NCBI GenBank assembly: GCA_016203175.1
Contig: JACQNH010000068.1
Span: 1-21,780 of the forward strand
From: Candidatus Woesearchaeota archaeon
Lineage (GTDB): Archaea; Nanobdellota; Nanobdellia; SCGC-AAA011-G17; JACQNH01
Length of the DNA stretch: 21,780 bases
Direction of reading: 5' to 3'
Shown here: positions 7,666 to 14,226 of the stretch, piece by piece
How the letters are laid out: each line of letters opens with the position of its first letter
How positions within the stretch are numbered: position 1 is the first letter of the stretch
The notes under the pieces: model-generated
What the model was told of the DNA's origin: nothing
Seen by the model: the letters and a program-made list of their open reading frames with translations, nothing else
The model's database searches: none
Translations under genes and position numbers: made by a program

Positions 7666-8163
7666 TTAGCCACAAGGTTTTCTTAATTTAGCTAAAGTTC
7701 CACAGTCTATTAATGGACTTGTAGACGATTCTCTAACTTGTGGTACAAATATTTCTGCTTCAAAAGGTACATTACCCCCTGTAGGTTTAGGAATTGTTCC
7801 ACTCTGAGAACCAAATGCAACTATTTGTGCTCCCCAAACTGCATCATTCTCTAAAGTGGTCTGAATTTTCTGGTTTGATGATATTAATCTTACTCTAACA
7901 CCTTTAGTAAATGTGAATGAAGCATCATTGATCAAGCTTATTGTACAAGGATCTGTAGCTAGTGCACCACATACACAATCAAAATCAAAATTTATTTTTG
8001 ATGCACATATAAGCTGCTCTCTTGTAGCTTTACTTGTTTCTCCTGTTCTTTCTTTAAAGAAACCAAAAGCCCAATTCATTAAGAAAACTGTTAAAGCAAC
8101 TGTTAAAGCAATAATTAAAACTGTAGCAATTAATGGACTAACACCTTTTTTTGATCTTATCAT
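7666..8163 (-). CDS. Archaeal type IV pilin-like protein (class III signal peptide)
   Basis: A 165-residue secreted protein. The N terminus MIRSKKG-VSPLIATVLIIALTVAL is a class III signal: the prepilin peptidase would cut after G7, leaving a hydrophobic helix that both anchors and assembles the filament. The remainder is a beta-rich head with six cysteines, four clustered around residues 53-72 and two at the very C terminus (DCG and PCG), suggesting disulfides. The ATG at 8163 is supported by AAAGGAGG nine bases upstream; a TTG at 8169 is too close to it. No assembly ATPase or platform gene is present in the window. Confidence 0.85.
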   Translation of the reverse strand: MIRSKKGVSPLIATVLIIALTVALTVFLMNWAFGFFKERTGETSKATREQLICASKINFDFDCVCGALATDPCTISLINDASFTFTKGVRVRLISSNQKIQTTLENDAVWGAQIVAFGSQSGTIPKPTGGNVPFEAEIFVPQVRESSTSPLIDCGTLAKLRKPCG

Positions 8164-8172
8164 TATCAATAT

Positions 8173-8229
8173 CCTCCTTTTTTAAATTTAATCACCTTCT
8201 TTTTTCCATATGAATCTTAATTTATAAAG
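8173..8229 (-). promoter_or_regulatory. Pilin promoter and Shine-Dalgarno
   Basis: On the minus strand CTTTATAAATT (8219-8229) is the TATA box and AAAGGAGG (8173-8180) the ribosome site, giving a leader of about 30-35 nt. Confidence 0.6.
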
Positions 8230-8278
8230 ATTACTATTATTATGCTGATGCCCATTAGGGAAACCAGCAAAGATAAAA

Positions 8279-8333
8279 GTTTAAAGGGCATATTATAACC
8301 ATTGTAGGGGGGTTAAGAAGATGCCCTTTAAAC
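8279..8333 (-). repeat. Perfect 13-bp inverted repeat just after ftsZ
   Basis: GTTTAAAGGGCAT (8279-8291) and ATGCCCTTTAAAC (8321-8333) are perfect inverses. A second stem TAACC/GGTTA sits inside the 29-nt spacer. It starts five bases after the ftsZ stop codon, so in the ftsZ transcript it would form a long two-part 3' hairpin, perhaps protecting or ending the mRNA. A smaller GCTG...CAGC stem with inner CCC/GGG follows at 8243-8267. Confidence 0.7.
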
Positions 8334-8337
8334 AATG

Positions 8338-9411
8338 CTATCTAATTAGGTCGATACCTAACTCCCTGCTAACCTCCAAAGAGTGTTTGCTAGGTTCTCC
8401 TGGCTTTGATCTTCCTAATATGTAAGGAGATTTAACACCAGTGATTATTGTCATTACTCTTAATCGACCATTCATCTTTTCATCGATTCTTGCTCCCCAA
8501 ATTACATTAGCTTCTTTATCTAAGGCTTCAGTTACTATTTCACCTATTCGGCTAACCTCTTCTAGGGTCATATCAGTGCCACCGGTTACATGGATTAAAG
8601 CTCCATTTGCTCCATCATAACTTACATCTAATAATGGATTTGTCAGAGCTCTCTTACAGGCTTCGTCTACACGCATTTCAGATGTGCTTTCTCCAATACC
8701 AATAACACTTACATCTCCATTGCTCATTATTGCACGAACATCTGCATAGTCTAAATTAACTAGAGAGGGGATTGCAATTGTTTCAACTATACCTTTAATC
8801 ATTGTTGAAACTAATTCATTAGCAACTGCAAATGCTTGTTGTAATGGTAAATTTCCTGCAATTTGGACTAATCTATTATTGTCTATAACAATTACTGTAT
8901 CAGAAACTTCTCTTAATTCTGTTAAACCAAATTCAGCTTTGTCGACTCTTGCTCTTTCAATATCAAATGGCATTGTAACTGTACCAATAACTATTGCACC
9001 AACTTCTTTAGCAATTTGTGCAACAACTGGCATTGAACCAGTACCAGTACCGCCACCTAAACCGCCACAGATAAATACCATGTCTGCATTCTTCAAGGTT
9101 TCTTTTAGATCATGAATACTTTCTTTTGCACTTTCTCTTCCTTTTTCAGGATAACCTCCACAACCTAAACCTCTTGTTAGATCTCTTCCAATTAATATTT
9201 TTCTATGAGCCTCAGAAATTTCTAAGTGCTGCATATCTGTATTAACGGCTATAATTTCTGCACCATCAATACCTTTTTTAAATAACCAAGAAACAATATT
9301 ATTGCCTGCACCACCGCAACCAATAACCTTAATATTTGCATGACCTACTTTTAAGTCATTATAGTTTTTATTTTGTGCACCCTCAAGTGCGTTTTGAACG
9401 ATGAACTCCAT
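8338..9411 (-). CDS. ftsZ: Cell division GTPase FtsZ
   Basis: A tubulin homologue that assembles the division ring at mid-cell. The 357-residue product has the nucleotide-binding VIGCGGAGNN (29-38), the tubulin signature GGGTGTGS (119-126), and the T7 loop NLDYAD (219-224) that triggers GTP hydrolysis in the neighbouring subunit. The C-terminal tail is very short. The ATG at 9411 is chosen over a TTG at 9420 because of the G-rich run just upstream and because of family alignment. Archaea often have two paralogues, and I cannot firmly say which this is. It is apparently monocistronic, with a TATA box at 9441-9457. Confidence 0.97.
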   Translation of the reverse strand: MEFIVQNALEGAQNKNYNDLKVGHANIKVIGCGGAGNNIVSWLFKKGIDGAEIIAVNTDMQHLEISEAHRKILIGRDLTRGLGCGGYPEKGRESAKESIHDLKETLKNADMVFICGGLGGGTGTGSMPVVAQIAKEVGAIVIGTVTMPFDIERARVDKAEFGLTELREVSDTVIVIDNNRLVQIAGNLPLQQAFAVANELVSTMIKGIVETIAIPSLVNLDYADVRAIMSNGDVSVIGIGESTSEMRVDEACKRALTNPLLDVSYDGANGALIHVTGGTDMTLEEVSRIGEIVTEALDKEANVIWGARIDEKMNGRLRVMTIITGVKSPYILGRSKPGEPSKHSLEVSRELGIDLIR

Positions 9412-9440
9412 TTTTCCCAACCCCCGCTTTTTTTATTATA

Positions 9441-9457
9441 TTTTTTATATATATTTC
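9441..9457 (-). promoter_or_regulatory. ftsZ TATA region
   Basis: On the minus strand GGAAATATATATAAAAAA is centred about 38 bases before the ATG. This gives a short leader of around 12 nt that contains GGGGGTTGGG, a possible but imperfect ribosome site. Confidence 0.5.
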
Positions 9458-9500
9458 CTAACACATAAGTCTTTATATGCTAGTTCGATATCATACTTCT

Positions 9501-9645
9501 TAAGAAAAAGTTTTTAACTACGCCAATTGTTAAAGACTTAAGATAAAACTTACTGTTAGAGAAAAACGATATACACTTTGAAACTGACGCCAATCAGTTT
9601 AGGGTTTTAATCGCCAAATTAAAACCAATTTAATATATTTTTAAA
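9501..9645 (+). ncRNA. Candidate three-hairpin RNA with identical CGCCAA loops
   Basis: Three stem-loops lie in a row. HP1 is 9508-9520/9527-9539 (13 positions, one T-T mismatch and one wobble). HP2 is AAACTGA/TCAGTTT (9581-9587/9594-9600, perfect). HP3 is GGTTTTAAT/ATTAAAACC (9603-9611/9618-9626, perfect). All three loops are exactly CGCCAA, while the stems differ in sequence: a conserved loop on covarying stems. A TATA box at 9471-9480 would start a plus transcript near 9501, and a T-rich stretch at about 9632-9642 could end it. A minus transcript (loop TTGGCG, TATA near 9650-9664) is also possible, so the strand is unsure. Family unknown. Confidence 0.5.
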
Positions 9646-9731
9646 GACTTAATTTATATTTAAATACTTTCAAACTATGAAATATATATTGAAAAGTATA
9701 TTTTAGTATAGAATTCTAGAATACAAAAATA

Positions 9732-9740
9732 TTTTTATAG
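9732..9740 (+). promoter_or_regulatory. gatD TATA box
   Basis: TTTTTATAG is centred about 26 bases before the ATG at 9762. There is no Shine-Dalgarno, so the message is predicted to be leaderless and does not include the upstream hairpins. Confidence 0.55.
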
Positions 9741-9761
9741 TAGAGTAATTTAAAAAATAAA

Positions 9762-11033
9762 ATGACATTGAAAAAAGTGGATGTAAAATTAAAAGATGGA
9801 AGAAGTTTTGAGGGTGTTTTAATACCAATTGAAGACAATAAAATATCTTTAAAGCTGTCTTCTGGTTATAATCTAATTTTAAATAAAAAAGAAATAAAAT
9901 CTATAAAAATATTACAAAGTATTCAATTAAAAGCTGTTAAAAGAAAATACAAGAAATCAAAATCTTTACCGACAATTTCAATTTTACATACAGGGGGAAC
10001 TATTGCTTCTCGAGTATCTTATATTACTGGTGGTGTATCGTCAACTTTTACACCTGAAGATTTAATTTTAATGTTTCCCGAATTAAGTGAAATAGCAAAT
10101 ATAGAATCTAGATTAATACAAAATATGTGGTCGGATGATTTAAGGTTTAAGCATTTTGAGATTTTAGCTAAAGCAATAGAGAAAGAAATTAAGAAAAATG
10201 TTAAAGGAGTAATTATTGGAATGGGAACTGATAATTTAGCAGTTGCGTCTGCTGCTTTGGCTTTTATAATTGAAAACCCTCCTATACCTATAATTTTAGT
10301 TGGGGCACAGAGAAGTTCTGATAGAGGATCTACAGATGCTGCATTAAATTTAATTTCAGCTGCCAACTTTATTACAAAGACTGATTTTAAAGGAGTTGCA
10401 ATTTGTATGCATGGAAGTTCAGCAGATGATCATTGCTTAATTTTACCTCCAACGAAAACTAAGAAATTACATACTTCAAAAAGAGATGCTTTTAAGCCAA
10501 TTAATGATAGTCCAATAGCTAAAATTCAAGGAAATAATATCACTTTTTTTAAGGAAATTAAGAAAAGAGAAGGAAAGTTTTTGATAAGGCCTAAGATGGA
10601 AGAGAAAGTAGGATTAATAAAAATTACAATTAATATGGATCCTAAACAATTTGAATTTTTTAAAAATTATAAAGGTTTGATAATAGAGGGTACTGGTTTG
10701 GGGCATACACCTGGTGATGTTGTAGACAAATATACAAAGGTTCATGATAAAATAATTAAATCGATTAAAAGCTTATCAAAATCTTGTATAATTTGTATGA
10801 CTTCAACGTGTTTATTTGGAAGAGTAAATATGAATGTTTATTCTAAAGGATATAAACTACAAGAAGCAGGGGTAATTGGAAATTTGACAGATATGTTACC
10901 AGAGACCGCTTTTATAAAATTAGCATGGTTATTGGGGAATTATAAAAACAAAGAACAAGTTAAAGAACTAATGTGCAAGAATTTAAGGGGGGAAATTTCT
11001 AGTTGTTCATCTGAAGAATGGGAGTGTACATAG
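9762..11033 (+). CDS. gatD: Glu-tRNA(Gln) amidotransferase subunit D
   Basis: The asparaginase-like subunit that releases ammonia for GatE to convert Glu-tRNA(Gln) into Gln-tRNA(Gln). The 423-residue product has an N-terminal Sm-like domain (~1-60), then the asparaginase domain with HTGGTIAS (catalytic T80), GTD (T156, D157) and the active-site lysine region TKTKKLHTSKRDAF (probably K235). The usual HGTDT motif reads MGTDN here (M154, N158); the threonine and aspartate remain, so activity is expected. It is the first gene of a three-gene overlapping group. Its partner gatE is 1.6 kb downstream on the same strand under its own promoter. Confidence 0.94.
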   Translation: MTLKKVDVKLKDGRSFEGVLIPIEDNKISLKLSSGYNLILNKKEIKSIKILQSIQLKAVKRKYKKSKSLPTISILHTGGTIASRVSYITGGVSSTFTPEDLILMFPELSEIANIESRLIQNMWSDDLRFKHFEILAKAIEKEIKKNVKGVIIGMGTDNLAVASAALAFIIENPPIPIILVGAQRSSDRGSTDAALNLISAANFITKTDFKGVAICMHGSSADDHCLILPPTKTKKLHTSKRDAFKPINDSPIAKIQGNNITFFKEIKKREGKFLIRPKMEEKVGLIKITINMDPKQFEFFKNYKGLIIEGTGLGHTPGDVVDKYTKVHDKIIKSIKSLSKSCIICMTSTCLFGRVNMNVYSKGYKLQEAGVIGNLTDMLPETAFIKLAWLLGNYKNKEQVKELMCKNLRGEISSCSSEEWECT

Positions 11034-11266
11034 GGGATTTATTAAACAAGATAAGGTTCGACAAGAATTTAAAGCCTGAGGAGTTTTCAATAGTATATTA
11101 TGATAGGATACAACAGAAAACATTTGAGATTCCATTTGTATCACTTTCTAGATCGGGTAATTTTATTGTAACTAAAATAAATAATAGGGAAACTATGATA
11201 CCATTGCATAGGATAAGGGAAGTTAGAAGGAATGGAAAGCTTATTTGGAGCAGAGATGTGAGATGA
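11018..11266 (+). CDS. DUF504 (UPF0248) family protein
   Basis: An 82-residue protein with the hallmarks of DUF504: LLNKIRFD near the start, YYDRI, then IPLHRIREVRRNGKLIW at the end. The family is nearly confined to archaea and often found beside or fused to RNA-processing enzymes; its activity is unknown. The ATG overlaps the end of gatD by 16 bases; a GTG six bases later is the alternative start. The stop overlaps the next gene (ATGA). Confidence 0.85.
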   Translation: MGVYIGDLLNKIRFDKNLKPEEFSIVYYDRIQQKTFEIPFVSLSRSGNFIVTKINNRETMIPLHRIREVRRNGKLIWSRDVR

Positions 11267-11517
11267 TGAAAAAGGTTTTAGAAAGAAGATTAAAAGGTAT
11301 TAAAGTAAGAGAAGTTAAATTTGGTGACAAACTGATAATAGTAAACGAATTAGATTTTAGTGAAGAAGACCTTCGTTGGGTATCTTTTTATGGAGAACTA
11401 GATAAAAAGTCTATAGGGAATGTTTTGGTATATTGGGCTGATTGGGGTAATCAAATTTTATATGATAAGAAACTAAAGAAATCTTATAAAGGTCATCCTA
11501 TTGACTGGCCAAGCTAG
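11263..11517 (+). CDS. Small protein of unknown function
   Basis: About 84 residues, not recognised. It has a basic N terminus (MMKKVLERRLKGIKVREVKFG), a middle that looks like mixed alpha/beta with many aromatics (RWVSFYGEL, VYWADWG) and ends GHPIDWPS. The ATG overlapping the DUF504 stop (ATGA) is chosen over 11245 because this coupling recurs in the window. Probably cotranscribed with gatD and the DUF504 gene. It ends four bases from the convergent lrp gene. Confidence 0.7.
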   Translation: MMKKVLERRLKGIKVREVKFGDKLIIVNELDFSEEDLRWVSFYGELDKKSIGNVLVYWADWGNQILYDKKLKKSYKGHPIDWPS

Positions 11518-11521
11518 ATAT

Positions 11522-11974
11522 TTAGACTTCATTTAAGATGACCATTGTTTGTGTTTTTTGAATACCGTGTAAATTTCTTAGATAAGTTGTTACGAAATTA
11601 TCTAATTCCTGGATGTTTTTAACCCTTACTTTAATTATAATATCATGAGAACCTGTTACCATTGCAGTTTGTTCAACTAAATCGTTTGCTTTTATTGTTT
11701 TTACTAGTTCATGTTGGGTTGTATTTCTTAGTTTTAGAAGATTATAATCAACTGTTACTAAAATAAAAGCACTTAGGGTTCCTAGAGTTTTATCATTCAG
11801 GTTTACTGTATAATTTTTAATAGCGTTTATTCTTTCTAGTTTTTTAATTCTGTTATGTATGGTTGTTAAAGGCATTAATAGTTTTTTGCTTATTTCTTTG
11901 GTGCTTAGCTTAGAATTTTCTTTTAATATCTTTAATAAGAGAAAATCTTTTTCATCTAAGTTATTTTGTGACAT
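11522..11974 (-). CDS. Lrp/AsnC-family transcriptional regulator
   Basis: A 150-residue protein. Residues 1-~60 form the winged helix (DEKDFLLLKILKENSKLSTKEISKKL, then PLTTIHNRIKKLE), and residues ~70-150 form the RAM ligand-binding and dimerisation domain (ITVDYNLL-like strand, MVTGSHDIIIKVRVKN). Lrp proteins respond to amino acids and usually regulate themselves. Between its TATA box and ATG is a 13-bp near-palindrome that is repeated exactly 77 bases further upstream, fitting autoregulation. The nearby gatD/gatE (glutamine) genes are possible targets, but nothing in the sequence proves this. Confidence 0.9.
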   Translation of the reverse strand: MSQNNLDEKDFLLLKILKENSKLSTKEISKKLLMPLTTIHNRIKKLERINAIKNYTVNLNDKTLGTLSAFILVTVDYNLLKLRNTTQHELVKTIKANDLVEQTAMVTGSHDIIIKVRVKNIQELDNFVTTYLRNLHGIQKTQTMVILNEV

Positions 11975-11977
11975 AGT

Positions 11978-12067
11978 GGAAATTTATTCCATTAGAGTAT
12001 TTAAATATTTTTCTAAAAGAAGGCCTTAGAGTAGGGATTTAAAGGGGTATTTTTGGAAATTTATTCC
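11978..12067. promoter_or_regulatory. Promoter of lrp with two identical operator-like sites
   Basis: GGAAATTTATTCC occurs at 11978-11990 and again at 12055-12067, with dyad halves GGAA/TTCC. The first lies three bases before the ATG at 11974, over the predicted start site. The TATA box is the minus-strand TATTTAAATACTC at 11997-12009. Two well-spaced copies (77 bp, about seven helical turns) suit wrapping by an Lrp octamer. The protein is inferred, not shown. Confidence 0.6.
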
Positions 12068-12084
12068 TTTTTTGGTAATTTTAA

Positions 12085-12111
12085 AGCTGTTTTAGGTTGC
12101 TTAAAGCAGTT
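12085..12111. repeat. 12-bp imperfect hairpin upstream of the small acidic gene
   Basis: AGCTGTTTTAGG (12085-12096) pairs with CTTAAAGCAGTT (12100-12111), with a few wobble pairs and a 3-nt TTG loop. It sits in the otherwise featureless 282-bp stretch between lrp and the small acidic gene; apart from the operator copies I see no gene there. Confidence 0.4.
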
Positions 12112-12223
12112 ATTAAAAACAATCTATGAAAAATTATTTTATTTGGTTTTAGTGACGGGAACAATTAAAAAATTTACCATATTTACTTTGTTTTTTGAAA
12201 TTTTTTCTAATTAATCTGAAATA

Positions 12224-12235
12224 ACTATATAAATT
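12224..12235 (+). promoter_or_regulatory. TATA box of the small acidic gene
   Basis: ACTATATAAATT is centred about 28 bases before the ATG at 12257. This supports the very short gene as a transcribed, leaderless message. Confidence 0.6.
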
Positions 12236-12256
12236 AGATTGAGATTCTAATAAATT

Positions 12257-12421
12257 ATGAAAAAGAAAAAAATTCTAAGCTACTATGAACAGCTTAATGA
12301 TGGTTTGGAAGAGGAAGACATCTATGAACAAGATTCTATAGATGAACTTGAAGAGTCTGATGAAATAGACTCTGCTGAAGCTGGTTTCATGCGTGGCTAT
12401 ATAGAAGACGACGAAGAGTGA
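12257..12421 (+). CDS. Tiny acidic protein (54 residues)
   Basis: The frame encodes a Lys-rich start (MKKKKILSYYEQL), a run dominated by Glu and Asp (about 40% acidic overall) and the distinctive segment SAEAGFMRGYIED near the end. That segment looks like a conserved motif and resembles short acidic proteins I associate with DPANN genomes, but I cannot name a family. Support for a real gene is the correctly spaced TATA box, normal codon use, and a T-rich stretch (about 12440-12475) after the stop that could act as terminator. Function unknown. Confidence 0.7.
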   Translation: MKKKKILSYYEQLNDGLEEEDIYEQDSIDELEESDEIDSAEAGFMRGYIEDDEE

Positions 12422-12509
12422 TTAAAAGTTAAAAGATTAGGTTTTATAGGGGTTTTTATTTCTTTGCTGTTTTTGAAGTAAAAATTTTAGATATGCAAGA
12501 AACATCTTT

Positions 12510-12569
12510 CTAATGTAGCTACTAGCGCCATATTATGTTGGTGACAAATGTGTGTGGGCTGTACATTAG
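12510..12569 (+). ncRNA. Possible structured RNA before gatE
   Basis: CTAATGTA (12510-12517) pairs perfectly with TACATTAG (12562-12569), extended by GC/GC after a 2-nt bulge. Inside, CGCCA (12526-12530) pairs with TTGGTG (12539-12543) around an 8-nt loop. An AT-rich TATA-like stretch at about 12481-12490 would place a start near 12510. It ends well before the gatE TATA box (12585-12594), so it is not part of the gatE message from that promoter. It could be an independent small RNA or only a DNA-level repeat. Confidence 0.3.
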
Positions 12570-12584
12570 TAAAAAAGTAGAAAT

Positions 12585-12594
12585 CTTTATTTAG
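12585..12594 (+). promoter_or_regulatory. TATA box deciding the gatE start
   Basis: CTTTATTTAG is centred about 27 bases before the ATG at 12616, favouring that codon over an in-frame TTG at 12601. Confidence 0.5.
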
Positions 12595-12615
12595 TGATTT
12601 TTGGAATATTTAATA

Positions 12616-14031
12616 ATGAATACTAATTTAAAAATAGGCTTAGAAATTCATAGGCAGATAAACACACATAAATTATTCTGCAATTGTCCTTCTGAATTAA
12701 TTGATAAAGAACCTGATTTTCAAATTAAAAGATATTTAAGGGCTGTGGAAAGTGAAATAGGCGAGAAAGATATAGTTGCTCAATTTGAAGTTACTAAGGG
12801 AAAACATGCTATTTATCAAGGTTATAAAGATAAAACATGTTTATTGGAGACTGATGAAGAACCACCACATTCAATAAATCCATCTGCATTGAAAGCTATT
12901 TTAGAAGTTGCTTTATTATTAAATTGTAAAGTTCAAAGAAATATTCAAGTAATGAGGAAGCAGGTTTTAGATCTATCAAATACATCTGGTTTTCAAAGAA
13001 CTGCTTTAGTTGCAACTGATGGTTTTGTAGAAGTAAATGGAAAAAAGATTGGGATTAATACTATTTGTTTAGAGGAAGATGCAGCTAGAAAGATTTCAGA
13101 AGGAAAGGATTTTGTAATTTTTAGGTTAGATAGATTAGGAATTCCGTTAATTGAAATTACAACTAAACCTGATATTAAAAATGCTGAAGAAGCAAAAGAA
13201 GTGGCAGCTTATTTGGGGATGCTAATTAAATCTACTGGGAAGTTTAAAAGCGGTCTTGGAACAATAAGACAGGATGTTAATTTAAGTATTAATAATAATC
13301 CAAGAATAGAGTTAAAAGGGGTTCAAGATTTAGATACAATGAATAAAGTGATTAATATTGAGGTGAAAAGACAATTAGATTTATTAAAAGAAAGTAAAAA
13401 AATAGTGCCTGAAGTTAGGAAAGTTAATCAAGATTTAACAACTTCTTTTTTAAGACCTATGCCCGGGGCTGCTAGAATGTATGTTGAAACAGATCATCCT
13501 GAAATTGAGATTTCTGATCGTATGTTGAAATCCATTAAATTACCAAAATTAATAACAGAGAAAGCAATAGACTTAGAGAAGGAATTTAAATTATCAGCAC
13601 AATTAGCAAAAGAAATTTTAGATGTAGAAAATAAATTTAGGGATTATGTTAAAAAATATAAAAATTTAGAAACTGAGTTTATAGCAAGAACCTTAATTGA
13701 AATACCAAAAGAGATAAAGACGAGATTAAAATTTGATATTAGTAAATTAAAGGATAAGAATTTTGAATTTGTTTTTGAAAATATAAATAATAAAACAATA
13801 CCTAAATCAGCTGCAATTGAGATTTTAAGTGAAATTTGTGAAGATAAAACTATTAATTTAGAGAAATATAAAACATTATCTGAAGTGGAAGTTGAAAGAA
13901 TAATAAAAGAGATAGTTAATAAAAATAAAGAAGCTCCTTTTAATGCTTTGATGGGAATTGCGATGGGAAGATTAAAGGGTAAAGCAGATGGAAGTAAAGT
14001 TGCTGAATTAATAAAGAAAAATTTAAATTAA
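12616..14031 (+). CDS. gatE: Glu-tRNA(Gln) amidotransferase subunit E, lacking the insertion domain
   Basis: The kinase/transamidase subunit that phosphorylates Glu on misacylated tRNA(Gln) and amidates it with GatD's ammonia. Signatures are KIGLEIHRQINTHKLFCNCPSE, the cradle region RLGIPLIEITTKPDI, TIRQDVNLSI, FLRPMPGAARMYVETD, and the C-terminal YqeY-like tail domain. The product has 471 residues; usual archaeal GatE has about 600 or more. The missing part falls between KVNQDLTT and FLRPMPG, exactly where others carry an AspRS-like (GAD) insertion. The flanks read through in frame, so this is a domain loss rather than a frameshift. The start at 12616 is chosen from the TATA spacing. Confidence 0.94.
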   Translation: MNTNLKIGLEIHRQINTHKLFCNCPSELIDKEPDFQIKRYLRAVESEIGEKDIVAQFEVTKGKHAIYQGYKDKTCLLETDEEPPHSINPSALKAILEVALLLNCKVQRNIQVMRKQVLDLSNTSGFQRTALVATDGFVEVNGKKIGINTICLEEDAARKISEGKDFVIFRLDRLGIPLIEITTKPDIKNAEEAKEVAAYLGMLIKSTGKFKSGLGTIRQDVNLSINNNPRIELKGVQDLDTMNKVINIEVKRQLDLLKESKKIVPEVRKVNQDLTTSFLRPMPGAARMYVETDHPEIEISDRMLKSIKLPKLITEKAIDLEKEFKLSAQLAKEILDVENKFRDYVKKYKNLETEFIARTLIEIPKEIKTRLKFDISKLKDKNFEFVFENINNKTIPKSAAIEILSEICEDKTINLEKYKTLSEVEVERIIKEIVNKNKEAPFNALMGIAMGRLKGKADGSKVAELIKKNLN

Positions 14032-14193
14032 GTTCTGAAAATTTTGAAAGTTTTTCGAAAAAGCTATTAAATTTTGATTGATTATCTAATAAACCTGAAA
14101 GATCTCCGGTTTAAATAGAGGATTCTCCGAAATTTTACCATAACATTATATTAAACAGTTCAAATTTATAGTTCTATGAAAATGAGAACGAAA

Positions 14194-14224
14194 GTTTTAA
14201 ATACACGTGCATATACATATACAC
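14194..14224 (+). promoter_or_regulatory. Promoter and palindromic operator of the first vapBC
   Basis: The TATA box GTTTTAAATAC (14194-14204) is 28 bases before the ATG at 14227. Immediately after it is an 18-bp imperfect palindrome (14207-14224, GTGCATAT ACATATACAC; 14 of 18 positions symmetric). A site between TATA box and start is where an antitoxin would block its own promoter. The TATA position also excludes the upstream in-frame ATG at 14176. Confidence 0.6.
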
Positions 14225-14226
14225 AG

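Larger units (their letters stand above)
9421..9761. other. 341-bp divergent intergenic region between ftsZ and gatD
   Basis: No protein gene is visible. From left to right it holds the ftsZ TATA region (9441-9457), an outward plus-strand TATA box (9471-9480), three hairpins sharing the loop CGCCAA (9508-9626), a T-rich stretch, an AT-rich segment that includes a minus-strand TATA-like sequence (about 9650-9664), and the gatD promoter (9732-9740). Confidence 0.7.

Noticed and set aside
9581..9626. CRISPR-like array reading of the repeated CGCCAA hairpins
   Set aside because: Spacing is irregular (about 60 then 24 bases), the shared core is only six bases, and no cas genes are present.
14051..14062. 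12-bp palindrome TTTTTCGAAAAA after gatE
   Set aside because: Simple A/T symmetry of this kind is expected in AT-rich spacers; perhaps part of a terminator, but not distinctive. Nothing else supported was seen between gatE and the vapB promoter.
14099..14115. AAACC...GGTTT stem in the gap before vapB
   Set aside because: Only five pairs around a long loop, with no conserved feature.
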